DNA of 64,000 nucleotides from CAWGXG01 sp963826505 (GCA_963826505.1 CAWGXG010000008.1:1-64000); one strand, 5' to 3'; positions 8,143-17,221 are shown, numbered from the stretch's first letter. A program made the numbers and translations. The notes: a model not told the origin generated them from the sequence alone.

Positions 8143-8942
8143 GTAGATATAGCAGGTATCTCAGACGAGCAACTTGAAGTCTTGCACGATCCTGAGAAAA
8201 GCAGCCAGACGGAAGTTGAATATAGAAACTCGCCTGGACTCGGACGTATTTGAAGAAATACGGTGTTCTGGAAAACTCTAGTCGAGGTGTGTGGGCACTG
8301 ACGCCAAAAGGTATACAGATAGACAAAGTTAATCCCGCAACAGTTAAACGTTACGTCCGTGACCAAGATCGGGAAGCGCGACAAATATCTGCTGTGCAGG
8401 ATGATTATGAAGAACCGGATGAAGTCTCTTGGCGCGATGAACTTCTTTCAGTATTGCTCAATATGTCCCCAGATGCTTTTGAGCGGCTTGCTCAGCGGTT
8501 GCTCCGCGAATCAGGATTTATCCAGGTTGAAGTAACAGGACGGTCTGGTGATGGCGGAATTGATGGTAAGGGAATTATGCGCCTCGGCGGTTTACTGAGC
8601 TTCCACGTGATATTTCAATGCAAACGGTATCAAGGTTCCGTAAGTGCTGACAAGGTTCGTGATTTTCGTGGTGCTATGGTAGGACGCGCTGACAAAGGAT
8701 TGCTGATCACGACGGGCAATTTCACAAGGAATGCCGTACAGGAAGCGACTAGAGACGGCGCACCTGCAATTGATTTGATCGACGGTGATAAGTTAGTCGA
8801 TTTGCTTAAGGATCTCCAACTTGGCGTTAAGTTGGAAAAAATCGAGGTTGAGCAGATAACGATAGAGCGCGATTGGTTTCAGAGGTCTAGCTATACCCAT
8901 CCGCATCTCTCCACTCTGGACGATGTGCGCCAGCAGTGTTAA
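8143..8942 (+). pseudogene. mrr: Mrr restriction endonuclease, C-terminal part
   Basis: The rest of the mrr gene after the IS. It begins DIAGISDEQLEVLHDPEKSS, then needs one extra A in an AAA run near 8228 to continue as LAWTRTYLKKYGVLENSSRG. The catalytic domain follows, with GDGGIDGKGI and VIFQCKRYQG giving the D...QxK nuclease core. Mrr cleaves DNA with modified bases. The IS alone makes the gene inactive; the added frameshift may be sequence error. The C-terminal 50 residues are not recognised. Confidence 0.85.
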
Positions 8943-9021
8943 GCTGTAGCTCACACGCAATCGCTGCCCGAACCCACGCGTGCCGCCCCGAAACCGGCGG
9001 TTACTGATAAGGAGCCTGTCT

Positions 9022-9780
9022 GTGAGCGACCTTCCGTATGATCGGATCGCTTTGTTATATGATGCCTGCGTCCCGACGACGCTGGATGTCCCGTTTTTTG
9101 TGGAGGAGGCCGCCCGCACGCAAGGCCCGGTGCTCGAACTGATGGCGGGCACGGGGCGCGTCTCGCTGCCGCTGATCGAGGCAGGCGTCGATCTAACCTG
9201 TATCGACTACTCAACGGAAATGATGTCCGTTCTGCGCCGGAAAATGTATGCGCGCGGCCTGACCGCGACTCTGTATCATATGGACGTGCGCGTTCTACGG
9301 TTGGAGCGTCAATTCGCGCTGGTCATCGTCCCGTTTTACGGCTTCGCCGAATTACCCGACCTGGACGACGAGCGCCGCGTCCTGACCCGCATTCACGATC
9401 ATATGGCCGACGGCGGGCGCTTTATCTGCACGCTGCATAATCCGCCGGTCCGGCTGCGCAGCGTGAGCAACGTCTATGAGCAGTGGAGCAAAGGCCAACT
9501 GGCCGACGATACCACCGTCTTGTTGTGGGGCACCCAGGCTCACGAAAACGACATCCTGACCGTTGAAGAATTTTTCGAGGTTTACGACCGGCAGAACCTG
9601 ATGCAGGCGCGTCACCGCTTCGAACTTACCTTCCGCCTGCTGGAGCGGGCGCAGTTCGAGGCGATGGCAACCGCCGCCGGGTTCGAGGTCGAGGCGCTGT
9701 ACGGCGATTACCAGCGCGCGCCGTTTGAAGAAGAGTCCAGCCCGTACATGATCTGGGTTTTGCGCAAAGCCGCCCCGTAA
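9022..9780 (+). CDS. class I SAM-dependent methyltransferase
   Basis: A 252-residue protein. Residues near 40-50 hold the SAM-binding motif VLELMAGTGRVSLPLIEAG, followed by the acidic strand end CIDYSTEMM (motif II) and LVIVPFYGFAEL (motif IV). Further on, ADGGRFICTLHNP matches the loop-strand of motif VI. The GTG at 9022 has AAGGAG seven bases upstream, which decides the start over the open frame from 8980. The substrate is unknown; small-molecule methylation is likely. It stands alone between mrr and a convergent gene. Confidence 0.85.
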   Translation: MSDLPYDRIALLYDACVPTTLDVPFFVEEAARTQGPVLELMAGTGRVSLPLIEAGVDLTCIDYSTEMMSVLRRKMYARGLTATLYHMDVRVLRLERQFALVIVPFYGFAELPDLDDERRVLTRIHDHMADGGRFICTLHNPPVRLRSVSNVYEQWSKGQLADDTTVLLWGTQAHENDILTVEEFFEVYDRQNLMQARHRFELTFRLLERAQFEAMATAAGFEVEALYGDYQRAPFEEESSPYMIWVLRKAAP

Positions 9781-9845
9781 ATAAAGAAGCGGGCACCTGG
9801 GGTGTTCAAATTGGGCAGGGCAAATACCCTGATGCAATGACTGCC

Positions 9846-9959
9846 CCTTGCATACCTTTCTAAACTCTCGGCGTGACAAACGCCCGCCGGTTAGCCTCAC
9901 CCCTGCCCCTCTCCATGTGATGGAGAGGGGAAAGGGGGCGAGGGTTAAAGGGTGAGGCT
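9846..9959. repeat. composite repeat: CTTTCTAAACTC arm plus hairpin
   Basis: A left arm CATACCTTTCTAAACTCTCG leads through CCGCCGGTTAGCC into a hairpin with arms GCCTCACCCCTGCCCCTCTCC and its near complement around an ATGTGAT loop. The same left arm followed by a hairpin recurs at about 25967-26078 and 41522-41675. The hairpin ends exactly at the stop codon of the convergent reductase gene. Confidence 0.7.
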
Positions 9960-10582
9960 TATCGCCGCAGCAGCTTGAAAGCCACGTCCGATCCATACCC
10001 GGCGTTATACGAAATCTGCATCCACAGAAACGCCAGCGGCTCGATCAGCCGCGCGACGACCAGATCGCCGCAGTCTACCGGATCGAGGCCCGCATCCTGG
10101 CCGAGCTGGCTCACCTGCGCTTTGGCGTTGGCGTTATCGCCGCACAGGAACAGGCTTTCCGGCAACCCCTGAAACTGGGAATTGCCCAGGTGTTGGAAGT
10201 AAATCCCGTTGAACGCCTTGACGACGTGCGCGCCCGGTGCCCACTCCGCGACTTTTTCCGCGAGCGACTCCGTACCGCCAATGGCGGGCATCCCGTTCGA
10301 GCCGAACGCGTTCATCAGGTCGATGATCGTCTTGCCTTTCAGCGATCCGAGCGACGTGAGCAGGTCTTCGGCAATCGTCCAGGGGATCGCCAGAACCAGC
10401 ACGTCCCCGAAAGCCGCCGCATCGGCAAAACTGCCGCCCTGCGTCTGACCGCCGATGGACGCGGCGAGTTTTTGCGCTTTCGACGGCGTGCGCGATCCGA
10501 ACGTGATCGCGTGGCCCTGCGCCGCCCACAATCGCCCTAAACCGCTGCCCATGTTCCCGGTGCCGAGAATCCCAATATTCAT
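9959..10582 (-). CDS. NADPH-dependent F420 reductase-like oxidoreductase
   Basis: A 207-residue Rossmann protein. The start MNIGILGTGNMGSGLGRLWA is the dinucleotide fold with GxGxxG, and FGSRTPSKA after strand two suits NADPH. WTIAEDLLTSLGSLKGKTIIDLMNAFG and VKAFNG are typical of the F420_oxidored family (PF03807). Its best-known members pass hydride between NADPH and F420, but others act on different substrates. The ATG at 10582 has GGAG at a good distance. It lies 57 bases downstream of the protease at 10639 on the same strand, so the two may be co-transcribed. Confidence 0.75.
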   Translation of the reverse strand: MNIGILGTGNMGSGLGRLWAAQGHAITFGSRTPSKAQKLAASIGGQTQGGSFADAAAFGDVLVLAIPWTIAEDLLTSLGSLKGKTIIDLMNAFGSNGMPAIGGTESLAEKVAEWAPGAHVVKAFNGIYFQHLGNSQFQGLPESLFLCGDNANAKAQVSQLGQDAGLDPVDCGDLVVARLIEPLAFLWMQISYNAGYGSDVAFKLLRR

Positions 10583-10638
10583 AGTGTTTTTGCTCCTGGT
10601 GCACGTTGACGAATACGCGAGACAGTAGGGGGCACGGC

Positions 10639-11256
10639 TTATTTGATGAGCTCGCGCTTCAAAAACGCCTTGACCTCGTGCAGCGGGATGGCAAAGCCGA
10701 CGTCCGGTCCGGCGATCATGGTGTTGATCCCGACCAGCCGCCCGTCGACGTCGACCAGTGGCCCGCCCGAATGACCGGGGCGCATGTGCAGACTGACCGC
10801 GATCCACTCTTTGCCGCTCTGGGGGAGTTCGGGCAGCGCCGCGCCGGTGTCGATCACGATCCCGCCCGTCACCGCACCTTCGACGCCCCAGGGATGGCCG
10901 ACCGCCATCACCCAATCGCCGGGTTGCAGGGCGCGTGAATTGCCGAGTTCGATGGTGGGCAGGTCTTCGGCCAGAACCGACAGCGCCGCGACGTCGCGCT
11001 CCGGGTCGACGGCCAGCACGGTAGCGGGCAGCGTCCGTCCATCCGGCAGTGTGACGGTCAGCGACCGGCTGAGGCTCGCGCCCGCACGGGTGAATTGCGC
11101 GACGACGTGCGCGTTAGTCACGATCAGCCCCGCCGGGTGCCAGATCGTGCCCGCGCCGCTGCCGCCGCTGCCGTTGCTGATCTGCACCAGGGCCGAGCGC
11201 GCTCGCGTCACGACGATCGAGAGTTCGTCGTTAACTTGTTCGAGGATGCCTGTCAT
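10639..11256 (-). CDS. trypsin-like serine protease without PDZ
   Basis: A 205-residue protease with His50 (VTNAHVV), Asp88 (ERDVAAL) and Ser163 (GHSGGPLV), the HtrA-type triad. It lacks both a PDZ domain and a signal peptide, so it is a minimal protease core probably in the cytoplasm. The ATG at 11256 has GGAG eight bases upstream; a longer frame to 11346 has no good ribosome site. It resembles the protease domain of the gene at 2408 in layout. Confidence 0.85.
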   Translation of the reverse strand: MTGILEQVNDELSIVVTRARSALVQISNGSGGSGAGTIWHPAGLIVTNAHVVAQFTRAGASLSRSLTVTLPDGRTLPATVLAVDPERDVAALSVLAEDLPTIELGNSRALQPGDWVMAVGHPWGVEGAVTGGIVIDTGAALPELPQSGKEWIAVSLHMRPGHSGGPLVDVDGRLVGINTMIAGPDVGFAIPLHEVKAFLKRELIK

Positions 11257-11346
11257 GATGTGTGCTCCATTGAAGATAGTGATCGGGTGTGATGGTTCAG
11301 TTGACAGTGAGAGAACGTCTCGTACGAGCGCTGCGCGCAGCAGCAC

Positions 11347-11386
11347 AAAAAAATCCCTACGGAGAGTTTAGCAGCAACCGTAGGGA
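11347..11386 (-). terminator. intrinsic terminator
   Basis: Read on the minus strand, a perfect 9-bp stem TCCCTACGG/CCGTAGGGA with a 15-base loop is followed by TTTTTTT. It ends the transcript of the small cysteine protein just upstream (11636-11415). Confidence 0.85.
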
Positions 11387-11414
11387 CTCGTATGAATAAA
11401 TTCCGTAAGAAACG

Positions 11415-11636
11415 TCATTCCCACATCGGCGGCGGTTTGTCCTCATCCCGCCACAGCTTGCAGCCGTTCGGCAGCAAATTGGCGGGCACCGGCTGTCCAG
11501 AATGACGGAGCTTCCGGCGCTCGCAGTCCACGAAGTTACCCTGGCAGTACAATTCCTGGTAGATCAGCTTGGCGGTGGACCGGAAATAACGAAACATCGG
11601 ACATCCCTCGGCAAATTCACAGGCGGCTTGTGCCAT
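11415..11636 (-). CDS. small cysteine-containing protein of unknown function
   Basis: A 73-residue protein with five cysteines (CEFAEGC near the start, then CQGNFVDC and a last GC), some in pairs that could bind a metal. It has no signal peptide or membrane segment. The ATG follows AGAGGA at a suitable distance, and an intrinsic terminator lies 29 bases after the stop, so it looks like a real single-gene unit. I do not recognise the family with certainty. Confidence 0.65.
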   Translation of the reverse strand: MAQAACEFAEGCPMFRYFRSTAKLIYQELYCQGNFVDCERRKLRHSGQPVPANLLPNGCKLWRDEDKPPPMWE

Positions 11637-11739
11637 CTCAAATCCTCTTCTATGAAATAGTCCCTACAGGTCATTATAGTCAGAAGCGCGCATATCGAAA
11701 TTGCAGGCTTTTTCGCAACCGCGCGAATCACTGAGTTAC

Positions 11740-11825
11740 TTGACAAACACCCAATTCGGCGTAGAATGGAAATAAATGAACGGTCGTTCGTTCTTTTTTT
11801 GCGCGATAAAAATGAACGATCGTTC
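11740..11825 (+). promoter_or_regulatory. tetR promoter with two TetR-type operators
   Basis: TTGACA (11740-11745) and TAGAAT (11762-11767), 16 bases apart, form a strong sigma70-type promoter. Just downstream are GAACGGTCGTTC (11778-11789) and the perfect palindrome GAACGATCGTTC (11814-11825), 36 bases apart. Both lie between the promoter and the regulator start, the usual place for autorepression by a TetR protein. Confidence 0.8.
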
Positions 11826-11844
11826 GTACAGGGAGATCGATCAC

Positions 11845-12453
11845 ATGTACGAAGCGCACACCAAAGGCGATCTGGCCCGCCAGGAAATCCTCGACGCGGC
11901 GCGGCGGCTGTTTATCGCCAACGGCTTTCACGGCACGAGTATGCGGGCTATCGCGCGCGAGGCCGGGGATCGCGCGGTGGCCGGGCTGTACAACCACTTC
12001 CCGACCAAAGACGCCATCTTCGAAGCGCTCATCGCCGAGAGCAGCCCCTACGATCACATCCTGAGCGCGCTCGAAGCGCGGCTCGACGACGCCGACACCG
12101 GACCGGATTTCGTGCAGTCGGCGCTGGTCGCCGTGCTGGGCATCATGCCGGACTATTACGACTTCATCCAGCTTGCCCAGATCGACATGCGCGAGTTCGA
12201 GGGGCGGAACGTTTCCCACCTGCTGCGTGACGTGTTTTTCCCGCGCGTGCTGGTCATCATCCAGCGCTTGCAGGCGCTGCCGGGACTCAAGCCGGTTGAG
12301 CCGGTTGTCGTGCTGCGCATGATGGCGAGTCTGGTGATCGGCTACATCCTCACCGAGCGGATCGGCCCGGCGGAGATTCTGCGGCGGCACGAACACGAGC
12401 ATTTTGCCGAGCAGTTCGCCAACGCGCTGTTGTATGGGATTGCGGAAGCTTAG
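11845..12453 (+). CDS. TetR-family transcriptional regulator
   Basis: A 202-residue regulator. The N-terminal helix-turn-helix reads ARQEILDAARRLFIANGFHG then TSMRAIAREAGDRAVAGLYNHF, followed by the usual KDAIFEALI. The C-terminal ligand part is alpha-helical. The ATG at 11845 has GGGAGA upstream; an earlier ATG at 11776 would put the operators inside the gene and is unlikely. It is followed by an ABC exporter on the same strand, so it probably represses itself and that exporter until a toxic compound binds. Confidence 0.9.
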   Translation: MYEAHTKGDLARQEILDAARRLFIANGFHGTSMRAIAREAGDRAVAGLYNHFPTKDAIFEALIAESSPYDHILSALEARLDDADTGPDFVQSALVAVLGIMPDYYDFIQLAQIDMREFEGRNVSHLLRDVFFPRVLVIIQRLQALPGLKPVEPVVVLRMMASLVIGYILTERIGPAEILRRHEHEHFAEQFANALLYGIAEA

Positions 12454-12458
12454 ATAGC

Positions 12459-12511
12459 TCCACCCCCTGACCCCTCGCCACCGGGTGGAGAGGGGTCAGG
12501 GGATGGGGCTA
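12459..12511. repeat. hairpin repeat between tetR and the ABC genes
   Basis: A hairpin of the CCTCTCC/GGAGAGG type with a CACCGGGTG loop lies between the regulator and the ABC ATPase. It may reduce read-through or change message stability within the unit. Confidence 0.6.
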
Positions 12512-12533
12512 ATAATCACGAAAGGACAATCGA

Positions 12534-13274
12534 ATGATGAACGATGGGTACGCCGTCGAAGTCCACGACGTGCACAAAACGTTTGGCAGCGTCCGTGCGC
12601 TGCAAGGGCTGAGCCTGAACGTCCGGCGCGGCGAAATCTACGGGCTGTTGGGACCCAACGGCGCGGGTAAAAGCACCCTGATCCGCGTGATCGCCGGGCT
12701 GCACAAGCCGGACTCCGGCAGTGTCACCCTGCTGGATCACCTCATGCCGGACAAAGACATCCTGGCGCGCGTCGGCTATATGACGCAGGCGTCCGCGCTG
12801 TACACCGATCTCACCGTCTGGCAGAACGTCGCGTTTTTCGCGGGGCTGATGGGCTGCCGCGATAAGGACGCCATCGCCGCTGCCATCGAATTCGTGGACC
12901 TGACCGCGCGCAAAGACAGCCGGATCGGGACGCTGTCCGGCGGGATGCGGCAGCGTGTTTCACTGGCGACCGTGCTGCCGCACCAACCCGACGTCATCCT
13001 GCTGGACGAGCCAACCGTCGGCGTCGATCCACAGCTTCGCTTCCAGTTCTGGGATCACTTCCGCACCATGACCGAGCGCGGCACGACGCTAATCGTGTCG
13101 AGTCACGTCATGGACGAGGCGGAGCGCTGCGACCGGCTCGGCTTCATCCGCAGCGGGCAGTTGATCGCGGAGGGCACGGCGGAATCGCTGCGCCAGCAAG
13201 CCGGTACGCGCAACATCGAAGAGGCGTTTTTGCTTTTCGCGGAACAGAAGGGAGTCGGCAACAATGCTCAGTAG
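12534..13274 (+). CDS. ABC transporter ATPase (drug exporter type)
   Basis: A 246-residue ATPase. Walker A is GPNGAGKST, the signature is LSGGMRQR, Walker B is VILLDEPTVGVD, and the switch histidine is in SSHVMDEA. It resembles the DrrA/CcmA group that powers ABC-2 permeases. Two ATGs in a row (12534, 12537) follow AAAGGA. Its end overlaps the permease gene by 11 bases, so the two are translated together. With the TetR gene upstream it forms a regulated export unit. Confidence 0.92.
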   Translation: MMNDGYAVEVHDVHKTFGSVRALQGLSLNVRRGEIYGLLGPNGAGKSTLIRVIAGLHKPDSGSVTLLDHLMPDKDILARVGYMTQASALYTDLTVWQNVAFFAGLMGCRDKDAIAAAIEFVDLTARKDSRIGTLSGGMRQRVSLATVLPHQPDVILLDEPTVGVDPQLRFQFWDHFRTMTERGTTLIVSSHVMDEAERCDRLGFIRSGQLIAEGTAESLRQQAGTRNIEEAFLLFAEQKGVGNNAQ

Positions 13275-14427
13275 TCGCAGTCAAATTCTGGCGCTGCGCG
13301 TGATCCAGCAGATGCGCGGCGACCGGCGGACGTTGGCGCTGATGTGTATCGTCCCGGTCATCCTGCTCAGCTTCCTGGGGATTCTGATCCGCGCGGAACC
13401 GGGTAAGCTGGTGGTGGGCGTGGTCAACGCAGACGAGGGTTTCACGCTGGCGGACAATTCCGTCAACCTGGGCGAGCGGCTAATCAGCGTGTTGGGCAGC
13501 TTCAGCGAGTTCAAAACGCAGACGATGAACGCCGCCGATGCGCACAATCAGATCAAAAAGGGCAAGGTGGACGCCGTGATCACCGTCCCGGCGAATTTCA
13601 CGCAGAACGTCATCCAGACGCGCCAACTCGCGCTCGACGTCGAATTCGAGGGATCGAACCCGATGGTCGCGCAGCGGTTGAATACGATGTTCGAGCGGGT
13701 CGCGCTGCAAACGGCCAACACGCTCGCGCTGGCGGGCAGTCCGGCGGCGGCGATGAGCAGCACGGCATCCGCGCCCGACTTCACCACGACGATTGACGCG
13801 ACGTATCTACACAGTGGGCCGCAGTACGACTCGCTCGATTTCATGGCTCCGGCGCTGATCGGGTTTTTCGTGTTTTTCTTCGTGTTCCTGCTGACGTGCA
13901 TTTCGTTTCTGCGGGAGCGCGTCGCCGGGACGCTGGAACGCCTGCAAGCCACGCCCATTCGCCCGCACGAGATTATCATCGGTTATATGCTCGGCTTCCT
14001 GGTATTCGGGCTGCTGCAAGGCGTGATCACGCTGCTGTTTACCGTGCTCGTGCTGAAAATTCACTACGCGGGCAACCTGCTGAACATCTTCATCGTGGAG
14101 GCGCTGCTGGTCGCGCTGTCGGTCAATCTGGGGATTCTGCTCAGCACGTTCGCGCAGAACGAATTCCAGGTGTTGCAGTTCATCCCGCTGATCGTCGTCT
14201 CCCAGGGTTTGCTGGGCGGCGTGGTGTGGCAGGTCCAGGATATGCCGGGCTGGTTGCAGCCGTTTTCGCGCCTGATGCCGCTCACGTATGCCACCGAGGC
14301 GCTGCGCGACGTCATGATCAAGGGCGAAGGGCTGCTCGACGTGGGCGATCTGCTGCTGGTGCTGGTCGCGTTTGCGGCGGGCGCGATCGTGCTGGCGGCG
14401 CGTACGGCGGGCCGCGCGAAGATTTGA
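13264..14427 (+). CDS. ABC-2 type permease
   Basis: A 387-residue membrane protein with one N-terminal helix, an extracytoplasmic domain of about 160 residues (residues 45-200) and five helices in the last half. The segment FLRERVAGTLERLQATPIRPHEIIIGYMLG is shortened here to its motif, the coupling helix of ABC-2 permeases (ERVAGTLERL, then TPIRPHEII). Typical of drug or lipid exporters of the YhgE/DrrB type. It forms the pore partner of the preceding ATPase. A terminator follows at 14450. Confidence 0.9.
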   Translation: MLSSRSQILALRVIQQMRGDRRTLALMCIVPVILLSFLGILIRAEPGKLVVGVVNADEGFTLADNSVNLGERLISVLGSFSEFKTQTMNAADAHNQIKKGKVDAVITVPANFTQNVIQTRQLALDVEFEGSNPMVAQRLNTMFERVALQTANTLALAGSPAAAMSSTASAPDFTTTIDATYLHSGPQYDSLDFMAPALIGFFVFFFVFLLTCISFLRERVAGTLERLQATPIRPHEIIIGYMLGFLVFGLLQGVITLLFTVLVLKIHYAGNLLNIFIVEALLVALSVNLGILLSTFAQNEFQVLQFIPLIVVSQGLLGGVVWQVQDMPGWLQPFSRLMPLTYATEALRDVMIKGEGLLDVGDLLLVLVAFAAGAIVLAARTAGRAKI

Positions 14428-14443
14428 GCGATCCGGATTCGCG

Positions 14444-14689
14444 TCAAGAGGGCGGCAGAATGTCCGCCCTTTTTTCGGTGTTCATCGCGTCAGCAATGAG
14501 CTGCCATTCAGTCACGGTCATACCGGCGCGAAATTCGGCCAAAGCGGCTTGCAGGTCGGCAAGTCGCTGAAGATTATCTTGACTCTGCTGAACTTGCTGA
14601 CGGCGCTGTTCAATATAGTGTTCAAGCTGCGCCAACTCGTCCGGCAGCAGTTGGTCAATGGTTTGATACAATCGCTGTAAATCCTGCAT
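14444..14689 (-). CDS. small helical protein of unknown function
   Basis: An 81-residue protein, mostly helical and rich in Gln and Leu (LYQTIDQLLPDELAQLEHYI), with a probable coiled coil. The start at 14689 has AGGAGGT just upstream, which rules out the ATG at 14704. Such small proteins resemble antitoxins of toxin-antitoxin pairs, but no toxin gene adjoins it. Its last codons overlap the terminator of the convergent ABC operon. Family not recognised. Confidence 0.55.
   Translation of the reverse strand: MQDLQRLYQTIDQLLPDELAQLEHYIEQRRQQVQQSQDNLQRLADLQAALAEFRAGMTVTEWQLIADAMNTEKRADILPPS
14450..14475 (+). terminator. intrinsic terminator of the ABC export operon
   Basis: The stem GGGCGG/CCGCCC with an eight-base loop is followed by TTTTTT, 23 bases after the permease stop. 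Confidence 0.85.
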
Positions 14690-14754
14690 CACCACCTCCT
14701 GCACTTATTGTATCGGAATATACCCGCGAGAGGGATCGATCATGCAGCGGCGGA

Positions 14755-15855
14755 TTACCCCTCCACCAACGCGAACGAGCGGCGCTCGAACGGCGCGCCG
14801 TTGATCTGGATTTGGACGGCGTGCTCGCCGGGATAGTAGCGGCGCGTGGTGATGGGCGCGAAGCTGTGTTTTTTGCTGAGGCGGATCGTCTCGCCGGGCG
14901 CGATAGTGCGTCTGGTCAGCTTGAACACCTTCGGCGACGTTTTGCCCCGCGCGCGCACCAGATGGACGATGTAATCGATCACGAGGTCTTGCGACGCGTC
15001 GGCGGTGGACTCGATCTCGAAGGCGAAGGTGATCGCCTCGCCCATCGGGATCGCGGCGGGTTCGATGGTCAGATTCCGGACGGTCACGTCGGCTCCCTTG
15101 CTGTAGCCGAGCAGCTCCAGCGCACCGGGATGCCCGACTTTGATCAGCGTGCGCAGCGCGTGGCGGGTGAGCTTCTGCATGTCCGGCGAGGGATCGGCCT
15201 GCCAGCGCCGCAGCACGTCCAGCACCACATCCGGGTTGTCTTTGGCGATGTCGTTCAGGTTATTGGCGACGCTGCGCCGCACGTCCTCGGACGGATCGGC
15301 TTTGAGCGCGTCCAGGATGGGCAGGATCGGTGAGGGATCGGCTTTGAGGGCGGGCAGCGCCATCGCCCAGGGCAGACGCGGGCGGCAGCCTTCCGTAGCG
15401 AGACGGCGCACGCTGGCGCTGTCGTGGTGCGCCCAGGCGAGCATGTGCGCCATCATGCGAGCCTGGTCGCGGACGATGAACGGACGCACGGCGAATTCCG
15501 CGCTCGCCTGCTGGGTGAACTGCTCCAGCGCGGGCAGCGATACCTCCCAATCCTCCAGCCCGTACACCTCGACGAAATCGGGAAAAATCATCTTCTCGAA
15601 GCGGTGCCGGTCCAGCGCCGGGGCGATGTGGCGCAGCAGGACCAGCGCCGCCCTATAATCGGCGGGCAGGAAAGCGTACAGAGCCAGCGTGGCATGACGC
15701 ATTTTGTTTTTCAGCGGGCGTGCGTCCCATTGGTCGTCGAAGATACGCGCGAGAAACGCGTCGGCGTCGAATTCCGGATAGGCGGATTGCAGCGCCGCGA
15801 CCAGATCGTCGAAAAAGGGGCGCTGGAAAAAGATATCTTTGAACGCTTCGGGCAT
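14755..15855 (-). CDS. HEAT-repeat DNA alkylation repair-like protein
   Basis: A 366-residue protein. The N-terminal two thirds are paired helices with the HEAT look (SVRRLATEGCRPRLPWAMAL, DPSEDVRRSVANNLNDIAKD), as in the AlkD-like DNA alkylation repair family. The last third (about 265-366) is beta-rich and begins NLTIEPAAIPMGEAITFAFE, like an immunoglobulin-type domain. Enzymatic activity cannot be confirmed from the sequence. The start at 15855 has AGGAGG eight bases upstream. Confidence 0.75.
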   Translation of the reverse strand: MPEAFKDIFFQRPFFDDLVAALQSAYPEFDADAFLARIFDDQWDARPLKNKMRHATLALYAFLPADYRAALVLLRHIAPALDRHRFEKMIFPDFVEVYGLEDWEVSLPALEQFTQQASAEFAVRPFIVRDQARMMAHMLAWAHHDSASVRRLATEGCRPRLPWAMALPALKADPSPILPILDALKADPSEDVRRSVANNLNDIAKDNPDVVLDVLRRWQADPSPDMQKLTRHALRTLIKVGHPGALELLGYSKGADVTVRNLTIEPAAIPMGEAITFAFEIESTADASQDLVIDYIVHLVRARGKTSPKVFKLTRRTIAPGETIRLSKKHSFAPITTRRYYPGEHAVQIQINGAPFERRSFALVEG

Positions 15856-15879
15856 CGGGACTCCTCCTGAAAACCAAAT

Positions 15880-16284
15880 GGGACACAGATGAGCACAGAT
15901 AAACACAGATTTAGAAGAGCAAAAACGGAAAACCGGCCTCACCCCTCATCCCCTGACCCCTTCTCCCCTCTCCAGCCGAGCTAGAGAGGGGAAAAGGGGA
16001 ATCTGTCGCGTCCTCCCCCTCTCCATTTCGAATGGAGAGGGGGCCGGGGGGTGAGGCCAGTTGAACAAGCAATATCCGTATTCAATTTTTAATCTGCATC
16101 AATACGCCCCTATTCAAACCTATTAGAACATAAGTTCTTTGTTTTCACAAATTTCAGAATCTATAGTTTTCATCAATTTGATTCAGATTTTCATAGATTT
16201 TTGTATTGTCAGCGACCCCGAATCTCGCTACAATCTGCCTAACTTGGCTATCCCCCTTTATCAACACAAGGAGACTTTGGACAT
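15880..16284. repeat. 429-base gap: CACAGAT repeat, hairpins, AT-rich leader
   Basis: A CACAGAT triplet (15881-15911) is followed by two CCTCTCC/GGAGAGG hairpins (about 15935-16061), then AT-rich DNA unlike its neighbours. The AT-rich part includes the inverted repeat AGAACATAAGTTCT (16125-16138), a possible operator for the iron transporter that starts at 16285. No gene is visible. Confidence 0.6.
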
Positions 16285-17202
16285 ATGAAACGAATTACGC
16301 TCAGCGTTTTGATCGCTCTGCTGGCCCTGACCCTGGTTGGCGTGCCCTGGGTCAGCGCTCAGGAAGACACCGGGCCGCGTACCATCACGGATTTCATGGG
16401 CCAGCCGGTGACCATTGACGCGCCGCCGCAGCGCGTGGTCGGGATGAGCGCCTCGATCAACGAAATGTTATTTGCGATTGGCGTGACGCCCGTCGGGGTG
16501 ACGGCTGGCATGGATTACCCGCCCGCCGCCGCTAACCTGCCCACCTTCGGCAGCGGTTACCAGCCGGACCTCGAAGCGCTGGCCGCCCTCGAACCGGACC
16601 TGATCATCGGCAACGGGCAGTTGAATATGCGGATCATGGACAAGTTGCAAACCATCGCCCCGACCCTGATGATCCTGACGCTGACGCCGGACGACGTGGC
16701 GAAGAATATCCGCACGCTGGGCCAGGCCACCTGGCACGATACCGAAGCCGAATATCTCCGCAGTCGTATGACGGTTTCCTGAGCGCGATGGGCAAGATTC
16801 GGGCCAGCCAGATGGAGCACCCCACTATTTTGATCATCGTCGGGACGCTGGACGTGCCGATTACGGCAAATCCGAAACCTACCTGGGCGCGATGGCGCAA
16901 ATCCTGGGCGCGACGAATATCGCGGACGGCAACGCCGATCAGGGGCCGTTCCCCGGTTATGCGCAGTTGAGCACCGAATATATTCTGAACGCCGATCCCG
17001 ATTTCGTGTTCACGATCACGCAAGGCTCGCCCACGCCCATGCCGGAAGCGATGAAAGACGATCCGATCTGGTCGTCGCTGACCGCCTTCCAGAACGGGCA
17101 CGTGATGGAGCTCGACGTGCACTGTTCCTGGAATCGCCGGGGCCACGCATTGTCGATGCGATGCTCCAGCTTGACGATATTCTGTACGGCGGCGGGATGT
17201 AA
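16285..17202 (+). pseudogene. iron-siderophore ABC transporter binding protein, three frameshifts
   Basis: The precursor starts MKRITLSVLIALLALTLVGV and has a signal peptide with a cut expected after WVSA. The mature part begins with RTITDFMGQPVTIDAPPQRV, the usual start of FecB/FepB-type binding proteins, and continues with DLEALAALEPDLIIG. One-base shifts near 16770, 16860 and 17125 must be made good to read on through ETYLGAMAQILGATNIADG to the end LQLDDILYGGGM, which stops at 17202. The first ATG has AAGGAG upstream. It heads a binding protein-permease-ATPase set on one strand. All parts of the fold remain, so sequence error is plausible. Confidence 0.8.
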
Positions 17203-17221
17203 GCGCGCGCCGGACACCGAG

